37,973 bases of DNA, taken from Bacteroidota bacterium (GTDB lineage Bacteria > Bacteroidota > Bacteroidia > Sphingobacteriales > Sphingobacteriaceae). Both the position numbers and the translations under genes were made by a program. The notes beneath the pieces are model-generated. The model worked only from the letters and a program-made list of their open reading frames with translations. It did not search any database and was not told the origin of the DNA. Below, one piece after another: positions 7,745-16,228 of the stretch (its first letter is position 1; each line of letters starts with the position of its first letter). The stretch is from contig JABDBW010000018.1 of the NCBI GenBank assembly GCA_013288485.1, positions 663 to 38,635 on the forward strand. The letters run 5' to 3'.

Positions 7745-8999
7745 GTGGTTTTTTATATGCTTGTTTGTTTTTTTATTTGGTAACAGTTCTTTCGCCCAAT
7801 CCGCTTACGACAATAACGTATACAGCACCGCAATTAAAACCGTTGAGTTTTACAATACCAAAAAACAAGGCTCTTTTCCCATTATCGCTTTACAATCGGG
7901 CGAGCAGGTGCTTTTGGCATTTGATGACCTGCGCGGGAGCAGCCGTAATTATTATTATACCATTGAGCATTGCGACGGCAAATGGAACTCATCTAACTTA
8001 TCATCATCCGAGTATTTAAAAAGTTTTTCGGATGACAGGATAACGGATTATACCTACTCTTCCAGTACCATTCAAAAATATACGCATTACGAGCTGAAAT
8101 TACCTAATGATATAATCGCCCCCAAAATAGCCGGCAATTATATCCTGAAAGTTTATGAGGATGATGACCAGTCGAAAATGATACTGACCCGAAGGTTGTA
8201 TGTAGTGGGCACCAGGGTTTCGGTGGCTGCTGATATTGTTGCTTCAAATGACCCCTCGTTGCGGCAAACCAATCAAAAAATTAATTTCCAGGTGAATTGC
8301 GGCGGTTTACCGGTACAAAATCCCAATGCGGATATACGGGTATTGATCATGCAAAACGGGCGAGCCGAAACCGGGATATGGAATACCGCGCCATCCACTA
8401 TAAGGGGGCAGCAACTGGTGTATAATGATTATAGCACGAACGATTTTCCCGCGAGAAACGAATTCAGGCATTTTGATACCCGCAGTTTGAAATTGAATTC
8501 AGACAGGGTTTCGCATATTTATCATGATACGGCTTATACCGTTGTTTTATTAGGCGATCCGCTTCGCGACCAGACTACTTATTCGTTCCAGTATGATAAC
8601 GACGGTAACTTTTTCGTCCTGAACCAGGATGGTAACGACCCGCGCCGTGATGCTGATTACGCGCATATGTATTTCAGCCTGGCCGCCAATAAAACGGATA
8701 AGGAAGGCGCCGCTTATATTGTTGGTAAGTTTAATGACTACAAAATTGATGAGCGCAGTAAAATGGATTACGAGCCTGTAAAGGGCCGCTTTTATACCAA
8801 CCTGTTTTTAAAGCAGGGTGTATATGATTATGAATATATTTGGGTTGACAGTAAAACTGGCACCGCTGACGACGTGCCCATTGAAGGGACCCATTTTGAT
8901 ACAGAAAATGACTACCAGCTACTGGTTTATTATCGTCCCCCATCCGCACGCTGGGAAGAGCTGGTAGGGTATAGATTGTTGAATACGGTGAAGAAGTAA
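7653..8999 (+). CDS. Type IX secretion Plug-domain protein (DUF5103), start unresolved
   Basis: The mature part resembles the family known as DUF5103, now named the type IX secretion Plug protein, which closes the SprA translocon at the outer membrane. Landmarks include YYYTIEHCDGKWNSSNL, DYTYSSSTIQKYTHYELKLP, GNYILKVYEDDD and PIEGTHFDTENDYQLLVYYR. A hydrophobic stretch FFICLFVFLF ending SSFAQ looks like a signal peptide core, but the frame has no ATG near it: the nearest in-frame ATG (7653) or TTG (7626) lies in a repeat and adds about 35-45 odd, Cys-rich residues. An ATG at 7738, one frame off, would give MTRGF before the core and joins it by a -1 shift at T TTT TTA (7749-7755). The gene may be damaged, frameshifted in expression, or carry a one-base sequencing error. 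Confidence 0.8.
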   Translation: MQIKQYNIVEKIKANCNACRCRDCFVPRNDAWFFICLFVFLFGNSSFAQSAYDNNVYSTAIKTVEFYNTKKQGSFPIIALQSGEQVLLAFDDLRGSSRNYYYTIEHCDGKWNSSNLSSSEYLKSFSDDRITDYTYSSSTIQKYTHYELKLPNDIIAPKIAGNYILKVYEDDDQSKMILTRRLYVVGTRVSVAADIVASNDPSLRQTNQKINFQVNCGGLPVQNPNADIRVLIMQNGRAETGIWNTAPSTIRGQQLVYNDYSTNDFPARNEFRHFDTRSLKLNSDRVSHIYHDTAYTVVLLGDPLRDQTTYSFQYDNDGNFFVLNQDGNDPRRDADYAHMYFSLAANKTDKEGAAYIVGKFNDYKIDERSKMDYEPVKGRFYTNLFLKQGVYDYEYIWVDSKTGTADDVPIEGTHFDTENDYQLLVYYRPPSARWEELVGYRLLNTVKK

Positions 9000-9013
9000 G
9001 CCCACAACCACAA

Positions 9014-9110
9014 CGTCATTGCGAACGAGGAACGAGTGTGGCAATCTCTGCACGATAGGTGAATTACATATCTGTCGTGTAGAGATTGCCACGCTACGCT
9101 CGCAATGACG
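9014..9110. repeat. Inverted repeat of the CGTCATTGCGA...GCAATCTCT family
   Basis: Outer words CGTCATTGCGA (9014-9024) and TCGCAATGACG (9100-9110) match, and inner words GTGGCAATCTCT and AGAGATTGCCAC match as well, with a bulge between them. It lies between the convergent Plug and esterase genes and could end transcription from both sides. It is related to the repeat at 7620-7744. Confidence 0.8.
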
Positions 9111-9128
9111 TGTGCGGGGAGGGGCTAT

Positions 9129-9992
9129 CTAAAACTGGTGAAACGCGTCCGAAACAAACGCCAGTACTTTCGGCAGGGCACCGCGCCACACCGTCCAGGT
9201 ATGGGCGCCGTCAACTACACGAAATTGGTGATCTATTCCTTTTTTACGCATAGCGATATGTACCAGGCAATTGGGTTCGCTCAGTGCATCATCATCGCCC
9301 ACCTCTGCAAACCAGCGTACCGCTTTTTTCTGTGCGTCGGGCATATTATTTATCAACGCGATAACACTTTGGCGGTTATAATAATTAGTTACCACCGAGT
9401 CGGGGGCATCAGGAAGTGTGCGGAGAACTGTTGTACGGGCATCCGCAAGCGCCATTGGCCCAACCGCAGCGCTTAAAGGGCAAGCTGATGAGAACAGCTC
9501 GGGATGGTGCAGGGCATAAATAAAAGTGCCGCCGCCGCCCATTGATAAACCCGAGATCGCGCGCGAACGCTTATCGGTTTTAGCCCGGTAATTTTTTTCG
9601 ATGTACGGTATCAGTTCCTGGAAAAAGAAATCTTCGTAGTTCCAGTCGCCTTTAATATCGTTAAAATACCCCCGGCGGCCGGTATTGGCATCGGGCATTA
9701 CAATGATCATGGGTGTTGCCGAGCCATCGGCTATGGCTTTATCGGTAATATGCTGTACCTCGCCAAAGGTTACCCAGCCGGTTTGGTCATCGCCCGAGCC
9801 ATGCAACAGGTACAGCACGGGGTAACTGCGTTTTGAGGTTTCGTAATCGGGTGGTAAATAGATGGCAAATTTGCGTTCGCTTTTTAATATTTTACTGGGT
9901 AATGAAAGATCGTCAAATACCTTCCCGCTTTGTGCTAATAATACAACCGGGCTTAGTAATAGTGCAATTGCTGCAACAAATATTTTTTTCAT
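9129..9992 (-). CDS. Secreted esterase, PF00756 alpha/beta-hydrolase (copy 1)
   Basis: 287 aa with a Sec signal peptide (MKKIFVAAIA plus hydrophobic core, cut near AQSG at about residue 21). The esterase D/feruloyl-esterase fold is shown by YLLHGSGDDQTGW, MIIVMPDANTG, GDWNYEDFFFQELIPYIE, the nucleophile elbow GLSMGGGG (Ser150), the acidic candidate in VGDDDALSE and the catalytic His in DGAHTWTVWR (about 267). It probably hydrolyses acyl or feruloyl esters on carbohydrates outside the cytoplasm; the true substrate is unknown. It lies 34 bp downstream of a close paralogue on the same strand, so the two probably form an operon made by tandem duplication. Confidence 0.88.
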   Translation of the reverse strand: MKKIFVAAIALLLSPVVLLAQSGKVFDDLSLPSKILKSERKFAIYLPPDYETSKRSYPVLYLLHGSGDDQTGWVTFGEVQHITDKAIADGSATPMIIVMPDANTGRRGYFNDIKGDWNYEDFFFQELIPYIEKNYRAKTDKRSRAISGLSMGGGGTFIYALHHPELFSSACPLSAAVGPMALADARTTVLRTLPDAPDSVVTNYYNRQSVIALINNMPDAQKKAVRWFAEVGDDDALSEPNCLVHIAMRKKGIDHQFRVVDGAHTWTVWRGALPKVLAFVSDAFHQF

Positions 9993-10026
9993 GTATAGTT
10001 TAATTACTGTTTGTTAATCAAAAAGA

Positions 10027-10893
10027 TCATGGTTGGTGAAATGCTTCGGATACAAAATCCAATACTTTGGCTAATGATGCGCGCCAAAACACCCAGTTAT
10101 GGCCGCCGTCCTCAACACGAAACTCATGCGGGATATTGGCTTTGCGCATAGCGATATGCACCAGCGCGTCACCCTCGCCCAAACCATCCTGATCGCCAAC
10201 TGCCATATACCAGCGTACTGCCTTTTTCTGCGCTTCGGGCATGTTTTCTATCATTGAAATAACGCTATGGCTTTTATAATAATTTACAATAACCGAATCG
10301 GGCAGGTTGGGGTTGCCGCGGGTATAAGCTTTGCGCGCGTCTTCCAGCGTAACCGGGCCAATGTCACCGCTTAACGGGCAGGCCGACGAGAACATTTCCG
10401 GGTGATGCAAGGCGTATATAAAAGTACTACCGCCACCCATTGACAGGCCCGAAACCGCGCGGAATTTCTTATCAGTTTTAACGCGGTATTTCTTTTCGAT
10501 GAACGGGATCATCTCCTGGAAAAAGAAATCCTCAAAGTTCCAGTCGCCTTTAATGTCATTTACAAATCCCCGGCGCCCTCCGTTGCCATCCAGTATAACA
10601 ATTACCATAGGGGTTGCTGTGCCTTCGTTTATTGCCTTATCGGCAATATGCGATACTTCGCCAAACTGTACCCACCCGGTTTGGTCGTCAAGCGACCCGT
10701 GCAATAGGTACAACACCGGGTAAGTGCGGTCGGAGGTTTCATAATCAGGCGGTAAATAAACGGCATAATTCCGGGTGCTGTTTAATATTTTACTGGGCAT
10801 TGTAAGGTGGTCAAACACCTTCCCCATTTGGGCCGAGGATGCAAATGGTTGCACAAGCAATAGCGCAATAAATGCAATAAGCAGTTTTTTCAT
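10027..10893 (-). CDS. Secreted esterase, PF00756 alpha/beta-hydrolase (copy 2)
   Basis: 288 aa, colinear and highly similar to the gene at 9129-9992 over nearly the whole length. Signal peptide MKKLLIAFIALLLVQPF with cleavage near SSAQ. Nucleophile elbow GLSMGGGS (Ser151), acid candidate VGDQDGLGE, His in DGGHNWVFWR. Differences cluster at the residues just after the oxyanion-hole motif (HGSLDD versus HGSGDD), in the DGNGG/DANTG loop and in the stretch after CPLS, which may reflect different substrate choice (inference). It is the upstream member of the pair and diverges from the GT39 gene across a 114-bp spacer in which I see no convincing promoter. Confidence 0.88.
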   Translation of the reverse strand: MKKLLIAFIALLLVQPFASSAQMGKVFDHLTMPSKILNSTRNYAVYLPPDYETSDRTYPVLYLLHGSLDDQTGWVQFGEVSHIADKAINEGTATPMVIVILDGNGGRRGFVNDIKGDWNFEDFFFQEMIPFIEKKYRVKTDKKFRAVSGLSMGGGSTFIYALHHPEMFSSACPLSGDIGPVTLEDARKAYTRGNPNLPDSVIVNYYKSHSVISMIENMPEAQKKAVRWYMAVGDQDGLGEGDALVHIAMRKANIPHEFRVEDGGHNWVFWRASLAKVLDFVSEAFHQP

Positions 10894-11007
10894 TGTGTGG
10901 TTAATTGGTTAATTCAATATTTGAGAAATATTGACAGGCTAAATTTAATATAAAAAATTCATTATAAACCAATATCAAAACTCTGCTTACATTTACCCGG
11001 TTGTAAT

Positions 11008-12675
11008 ATGAATAAACTAAACTCCGCCGCGATTAATACTAAATGGCTGTACCTATTTATAGGGATGGCTGCAGCTATAAATTTTAGCGGACTATTTGTG
11101 CCCATAACCGGTCCCGACGGTACTTTATACGCGGCTATAGCAAAAACTATGGTACAGCGTAACAACTATGCCGAACTGTTTGCCTATGGCAAGGACTGGC
11201 TGGATAAACCTCATTTTCCTTTTTGGGTTACCGCGTTTTTTTTTAAGTGTTTCGGGTTTAAAACCTGGGCCTATAAGCTGCCTGCCATATTGTTTTTATT
11301 GATGGGCGCCGGTTATACTTATTTGTTTGGGAAAGCATTGTATAATAAACAAATTGGCTTGTGGGCAGTGCTGATATTGCTTACCGCGCAGCATATTATC
11401 CTGTCGAACAATGATGTACGTGCCGAACCCTATTTAACCGGGTTGGTGATTGCCGCTGTTTATCATTTCTATAAAGCGCATACGGGTAATAATTATTGGC
11501 ATTTGGTAGCGGGCTGCCTTTTCACCGCCTGCGCCATCATGACTAAGGGCCCTATAGCTTTGGTACCAATCGGCGGCGCCATAGCCGGACATTTTATGAT
11601 AACCCGGCAATGGAAACAGCTTTTTAACCTGCGCTGGTTGATTGCCGTTGTATTGATACTGCTATTTATCACCCCCGAACTCTATTGCCTGTACCGTCAA
11701 TTTGACCTCCATCCCGAAAAATTAATTTTCGACAGGCACAATGTATCGGGTATCCGGTTCTTTTTTTGGGATAGCCAGTTTGGCCGTTTTTTTAATACCG
11801 GCCCTATTAAAGGTAACGGCGACCCTTTCTTTTTTGTACATACTACTTTATGGGCATTTCTGCCCTGGTCGCTTTTATTATTCGCGGCTATATTTCAATT
11901 TATAAAAAAGGGCAGCAGGAATGTCCGGCATACAGAGTGGTACTGCTTATGCGGATCGATGCTTACCTTCCTGCTTTTTTCGGCTTCAAAATTTCAGTTG
12001 CCGCATTATCTCAATATTGTATACCCGTTTTTCGCCATTATAACCGCGCAGTACTTATACCATATTAAAACTGAAAAAAGCGTAAAGGCTATCCGCATTA
12101 TACAAACCGTAATTATTGTACTGTTATTGCTGGTGGTGGGGCTATTGCATTATTTTTACCGGCCTGAAACTTTTACCCTAACTATTGGCATTTGTTTATT
12201 TATTTTATTGCTGGCCTTAGGGCTGTTGCCGCAAATGATAACCAATAAGGTTATTCCCAGGATAGTATTACGAACTCTGTTGGCCTCTTTTATTATCAAC
12301 CTGTATTTGAATACCGTGTTTTATACTTCATTACTGCGCTATCAGTCCGGAAGCGAGGCGGCTATGTGGATCAACCAGCATAATCCCCAAAAACTTCCGG
12401 TGGTACAAATTAAGGATGATTATGTTTCGGCAATGAATTTTTACAGCGACGCGCCGGTGATAACCGTCGATGCCGGGGAGCGGCTTCCGCCCGCGCCATT
12501 TATATTGTACGCCGATGCGGGTACAATTAAAAATCTTTCCGCCAACGGCTTGCATTTACAACCACTTAAAACCTATCAGCGTTACTGGATAAGCCGCTTA
12601 ATACCGGCCTTTTTAAACCGATCAACACGAAGCAAGGAGCTGACAGAAATGGAAATAGTTATGGTTAACCCCTGA
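11008..12675 (+). CDS. Glycosyltransferase family 39 (ArnT/PMT-like) membrane protein
   Basis: 555 aa with about 11-12 hydrophobic segments. The N-terminal loop GPDGTLYAAIAKTMVQ, with the conserved acidic residue, and WLDKPHFPFW match the ArnT/PMT_2 pattern in which an Asp near the first periplasmic loop is catalytic and K-P-P/H-W follows. Other blocks are NNDVRAEPYLTGLV, MTKGPIALVPI and FLPWSLLLFAA. Such enzymes move a sugar from a polyprenyl-phosphate carrier to lipid A or proteins on the outer face of the inner membrane; donor and acceptor are unknown here. The stop is 4 bp from that of the convergent histidine kinase gene. Regulation by that two-component system is possible but only inference. 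Confidence 0.88.
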   Translation: MNKLNSAAINTKWLYLFIGMAAAINFSGLFVPITGPDGTLYAAIAKTMVQRNNYAELFAYGKDWLDKPHFPFWVTAFFFKCFGFKTWAYKLPAILFLLMGAGYTYLFGKALYNKQIGLWAVLILLTAQHIILSNNDVRAEPYLTGLVIAAVYHFYKAHTGNNYWHLVAGCLFTACAIMTKGPIALVPIGGAIAGHFMITRQWKQLFNLRWLIAVVLILLFITPELYCLYRQFDLHPEKLIFDRHNVSGIRFFFWDSQFGRFFNTGPIKGNGDPFFFVHTTLWAFLPWSLLLFAAIFQFIKKGSRNVRHTEWYCLCGSMLTFLLFSASKFQLPHYLNIVYPFFAIITAQYLYHIKTEKSVKAIRIIQTVIIVLLLLVVGLLHYFYRPETFTLTIGICLFILLLALGLLPQMITNKVIPRIVLRTLLASFIINLYLNTVFYTSLLRYQSGSEAAMWINQHNPQKLPVVQIKDDYVSAMNFYSDAPVITVDAGERLPPAPFILYADAGTIKNLSANGLHLQPLKTYQRYWISRLIPAFLNRSTRSKELTEMEIVMVNP

Positions 12676-12679
12676 ACAA

Positions 12680-13945
12680 CTATTTAAAGCTTATTTTAAA
12701 CGTGTGTAACGATGATTCAAAGCTATAGGTAAGGTTAAAACCATATTGGCTGCAAATATTTTTGGCAATGGTTAAGCCTAAACCTGTACCATCAGAATTT
12801 TTTCCTTTTTTAAACCGTTCAAAAATTTCACTGCTATTAAGCGGGCCGCTTTCGCCGGTGTTTTGAAACACCAATTCATTTGGGGTAAGGTCAATAAATA
12901 TTTTGCCACGCGTAATATTGTGTTTTATGGCATTGTTAAAAAGATTGTTGATCAATATCTCAATTAAATACCTGCTGGCAGTAATTTCTTTATCGCCAAG
13001 CAACTCCGTTATTTCTATTTGCTTGTTTTGATTAAGTTCCTGGAATTGATGTATTTTTTCAAGAATAATGTCTTTTAAATTAAAAGTGGCATTGTCCTGT
13101 ATCAGGTCATTATCAATTTTAACCAGTAATAAAAGCGATTGGTTTAAACGTGATAGTTTATTTGTAGCCGCATATATATCAGTTATCTGGGTAAATTGTT
13201 CAGCCTTAAGTTTTTCGTCCTGTATAAGCGTATCCAGTTTTGAGGTGATCACAGCTATAGGGGTAAGCATCTCATGCGACGCGTTTTCGGTAAAGGTTTT
13301 CAAGTTTTGATAATCACTTTTAACTCTTGCAGACATGGTTATCACTGCTTCATTCAATTCCCCAAATTCATCGATGTTGGTTTTACTCAAATTAAAGCTG
13401 CCCGAATCGGCAATATTAAATGCTTTTAATTGTTGTAAAATAGAATAGAAAGGTTTCCATAACCCCCTAAAAATATAACGGTTAGTAATAGCCAGAATTA
13501 GCAATAAAAGCGCGGTAAGCAACAAAGTTATACCAATTATCAGCTGTGTCAAATGTTCAGACGCATCCTTTGATTCGGTAACGGTTAACAGGTAATTATC
13601 ACCTTTTAATGAAACTAACGCTTTTACTGCCCTGCCCGATTCGGTTTTATTATGCCCGGGTTTATGCTTTTTTTTATAATAAGGCGCGTCATAAAAAGCC
13701 ATTTCATTTAACTTTTCATTTGTTTTGGTGAGTGTGAGTTGGTCGTCCTCAAAATCAAGCTTTCCGGGCAAGCGTTGATTAAGGTTTACAAACTCGGTTA
13801 TTTCCTCTACCTCTTCTTTTAAGTCGCGGTCAAGCTGATTATTAACAATATAGGTTATGGTACAGTAGTAAATTATACCCGCGATAAACAATACTGAGAA
13901 AGTAATGATCAACGTGGCTTTACTATAGTGGGCTGATAGTTTCAT
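12680..13945 (-). CDS. Two-component sensor histidine kinase
   Basis: 421 aa. Membrane segments at about 9-31 and 135-156 enclose a periplasmic sensor loop of about 100 residues with a Lys/His-rich patch (KKKHKPGHNK). A HAMP-like linker follows, then the HisKA H-box SHEMLTP (His224) and the HATPase_c region with LINNLFNNAIKHN (N-box) and GTGLGLTIAKNI (G-box). It autophosphorylates and passes phosphate to the regulator encoded just upstream; the gap is one base, so translation is probably coupled. The signal sensed is unknown. The architecture resembles PmrB/QseC-type kinases. Confidence 0.93.
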   Translation of the reverse strand: MKLSAHYSKATLIITFSVLFIAGIIYYCTITYIVNNQLDRDLKEEVEEITEFVNLNQRLPGKLDFEDDQLTLTKTNEKLNEMAFYDAPYYKKKHKPGHNKTESGRAVKALVSLKGDNYLLTVTESKDASEHLTQLIIGITLLLTALLLLILAITNRYIFRGLWKPFYSILQQLKAFNIADSGSFNLSKTNIDEFGELNEAVITMSARVKSDYQNLKTFTENASHEMLTPIAVITSKLDTLIQDEKLKAEQFTQITDIYAATNKLSRLNQSLLLLVKIDNDLIQDNATFNLKDIILEKIHQFQELNQNKQIEITELLGDKEITASRYLIEILINNLFNNAIKHNITRGKIFIDLTPNELVFQNTGESGPLNSSEIFERFKKGKNSDGTGLGLTIAKNICSQYGFNLTYSFESSLHTFKISFK

Positions 13946-13946
13946 G

Positions 13947-14618
13947 CTATAAAAATTTATAACCTACACCATAAACAGATTTAATATAATCCTTATGCGC
14001 TGCTTCCATTAGTTTTTTGCGGATATTTTTAATATGGGTATATATAAAATCAAAACTATCTATCAGGTCAATTTCATCGCCCCATAAATGTTCGGCAATA
14101 GCATTTTTCGATATTACTTTCCCCTTGTTGGCTATAAAATATAACAGCATATCATATTCTTTCCGGGTAAGTATAATACCTGTTGTGTTTACTTCAACCT
14201 CGCGCGCCAGCAGGTTAATGCTGATCTGGTCGTAGGTTAGTACATTGGTTGTATTAAACGCTTTCCTCCTGAATATGGCGGCTATTCTTGCTTTCAATTC
14301 GGCCAGGTGGAACGGTTTGGTCAGGTAATCATCGGCCCCCAGGTTTAATCCCTGTACTTTGTTATCCAATGAATTACGTGCCGAAATAATTAATACACCT
14401 TCGTTTTTTCCGCCTTCTTTTAAATGTTCCAGCAGGGCAAAGCCTTCGCCATCGGGCAGGCCAATATCAAGCAATATGCAATCATATTGATATAGCGTGG
14501 TTTTGCTGATGGCAGTACTCAGATCACTGCAGCTTTCGCAAATAATTCCCTCTTCGGTAAAATATCGTTCAATACTTTCCCTTAAACCTTGTTCGTCTTC
14601 TACTATAAGCAGTTTCAA
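13947..14618 (-). CDS. OmpR/PhoB-family response regulator
   Basis: 223 aa. The receiver domain (1-115) has the acidic pair Glu7/Asp8, phospho-acceptor Asp51 in LLDIGLPDGEG and Lys101 in YLTKPF. The C-terminal winged helix (about 125-223) has LLAREVEVN...LTRKEYDMLLYF and the ending KSVYGVGYKFL typical of Trans_reg_C. It is the first gene of a two-gene operon with the kinase. Targets are unknown; the convergent GT39 gene is one candidate. I see no clear operator. Start ATG 14618 gives the normal family N-terminus. Confidence 0.94.
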   Translation of the reverse strand: MKLLIVEDEQGLRESIERYFTEEGIICESCSDLSTAISKTTLYQYDCILLDIGLPDGEGFALLEHLKEGGKNEGVLIISARNSLDNKVQGLNLGADDYLTKPFHLAELKARIAAIFRRKAFNTTNVLTYDQISINLLAREVEVNTTGIILTRKEYDMLLYFIANKGKVISKNAIAEHLWGDEIDLIDSFDFIYTHIKNIRKKLMEAAHKDYIKSVYGVGYKFL

Positions 14619-14709
14619 GAAATATTTTTTCGATAAATATAATAATTGAATTTGAGTAAAATTTGAAGCGTTTATAACGGTAAAAGCATACCCGGCGAAA
14701 AATAAAACC

Positions 14710-14717
14710 TATTTTTG
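14710..14717 (+). promoter_or_regulatory. -7 element TATTTTTG of the HAD gene
   Basis: TATTTTTG fits TAnnTTTG and ends 7 nt before ATG 14725, again implying a very short leader, as at the ABC-F gene. Confidence 0.5.
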
Positions 14718-14724
14718 CCGCCTG

Positions 14725-15369
14725 ATGGACACTTCACTAAAAAACAAATTCGACAGCATTATTTTTGATTTGGATGGTACGCTTTGGGATAGCTCGGCCA
14801 ATGTGGTGCTGGCCTGGCAGGCCGCCAAACAGCAGGTAGATTATATTAAGGAGGATTTTACCCAACCGATGATCCATTCTATAACCGGGATGACCTATAA
14901 GGCTATTTTTGAGACTTTACTGCCTTATTTAACGGAAGGGCAGCGCGAAGATTTTAAAACTATCGCCAGTAAAAAATAACTGGAAATACTTTACGAAAAA
15001 GGCGGCGAGCTTTATCTCGGCCTGGAGGAGACTTTAAAGCAGTTAACAAAAAAATACAAACTGTTTATAGTAAGTAATTGCCAAAGCGGGTATATCGAGG
15101 TGTTTTTTAAAATAAGCGGACTGGAGCATTATTTTTTAGGGCACCAATGTTATGGTACCAAAAGCCTGCCCAAGGCCGACAATATCATGGATATTATAAA
15201 AGACCATAACCTTGCCGCCCCGGTTTATGTGGGCGATACTATGGGCGATTATACTGCAGCCGTAAAAGCAGGCATACCGTTTATTTTTGCGGATTACGGG
15301 TTTGGGGTTGTCGAGGAGGACCAGGTAGCTACTATTAGCCGGTTTAGCGAGTTGGTGGATATTTTGTAA
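14725..15369 (+). pseudogene. HAD-superfamily phosphatase interrupted by an in-frame TAA
   Basis: One reading frame runs from ATG 14725 to TAA 15367-15369, but codon 85 (14977-14979) is TAA. Upstream is HAD motif I (FDLDGTLWDSS, nucleophile and acid Asp) and part of the cap. Downstream, in the same frame, are motif II (IVSNCQ), motif III Lys in YGTKSLPKADNI and motif IV GDTMGDYTAA. All catalytic motifs are present, so a single substitution (from AAA, CAA or GAA, for example) explains the break. Neither half could work alone: the second half lacks the nucleophile. The intact protein would be a 214-aa phosphoglycolate-phosphatase-like enzyme. Readthrough or a sequencing error are the alternatives. 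The UlaG-like gene follows. Confidence 0.85.
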
Positions 15370-15438
15370 TTTCATAACAGCCCAATAGAAGAAAAAACTT
15401 TTACAGGGACATACAGTTATTCTTTTAATCATATCGGT

Positions 15439-16098
15439 ATGAAAATTTCGAAATACCTCCATTCCTGTTTGGTGTTTGAGTTGAACGGGCATAAATTATT
15501 ATTCGATCCGGGTAAATTCACTTTTGCCGAAGGAATAGTAAGTCCTGCTATGTTTGCTGAGGTGAATAGTATTATCATAACCCATATACACCCCGATCAC
15601 CTGGATACTGAAAACCTTAAAAATATAGCCAACTTAAGCGGCGCGAATATATATACCAATGAACAGGTGGGTGAAGTATTGCAAAAAGCAGGCATAGCCC
15701 ATAGCGTATGGAAGGATGGCATTCATCATTTGGGTCCGTTTAAACTGCAGGCTATAACTGTTGTACACGAACCCATATTAGATAACCCCCTGCCGCAAAT
15801 GACGGGTTTTTTAATAAACGACCAAGTGCTGCACCCGGTTGATTCGATGGAAGACGCGTTATTTGCTTATGAAGGTATTGAGTTGTTAATAATGGTAACT
15901 ATGGCGCCCTTTGCCAACGAGTTGCGGATCACCGCCTTTGCCGATAAATTGCGGCCCAAACAAATACTGCCTGTTCACGATGGCTACGCCAAAGAGTTTT
16001 TTATTAAACAGCGTTATGAAGCCTACCAGAAACATTTTGACAGGCAGGGAATAAAATTTAATGGTATTTATAAGGTAGGGGATAGTATCACTATTTAA
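15439..16098 (+). CDS. Metallo-beta-lactamase-fold hydrolase (UlaG-like)
   Basis: 219 aa with the short L-ascorbate-lactonase/UlaG-like form of the MBL fold. The metal motif THIHPDHLD (His49, His51, Asp53, His54) is intact. Further ligand candidates are His in VVHEP, Asp in HPVDS and His in PVHDGYAK near the C-terminus. There is no signal peptide, so it is cytoplasmic. The substrate is unknown; relatives act on lactones or phosphoesters, and many are annotated only as MBL-fold hydrolases. It lies 69 bp after the broken HAD gene and could be cotranscribed with it. Confidence 0.87.
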   Translation: MKISKYLHSCLVFELNGHKLLFDPGKFTFAEGIVSPAMFAEVNSIIITHIHPDHLDTENLKNIANLSGANIYTNEQVGEVLQKAGIAHSVWKDGIHHLGPFKLQAITVVHEPILDNPLPQMTGFLINDQVLHPVDSMEDALFAYEGIELLIMVTMAPFANELRITAFADKLRPKQILPVHDGYAKEFFIKQRYEAYQKHFDRQGIKFNGIYKVGDSITI

Positions 16099-16199
16099 AG
16101 TCCAATTAACTTCCAATCACAAATCATTACTTATTAGTAAGTTTATAGCGATAATTCTGTTACACAGTTATAATTTAGTTTATAATATCAACTAATTTT

Positions 16200-16207
16200 T
16201 AATTTTG
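16200..16207 (+). promoter_or_regulatory. -7 element TAATTTTG of the efflux operon
   Basis: TAATTTTG fits TAnnTTTG. It overlaps the TTG at 16205, so that codon cannot be the start; ATG 16229 lies 21 nt downstream of the box. Confidence 0.5.
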
Positions 16208-16228
16208 CGCTACATAATTCCCCGTGTA

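Noticed and set aside
7702-8019. 105-aa frame overlapping the Plug gene
   Set aside because: Only its first residues from ATG 7738 (MTRGF and the hydrophobic run) are of interest; the rest is out of frame with the conserved Plug domain and has no family character.
9105-9476. 123-aa plus frame at the end of the esterase gene
   Set aside because: Antisense to the conserved C-terminal part of the esterase, including the catalytic His region.
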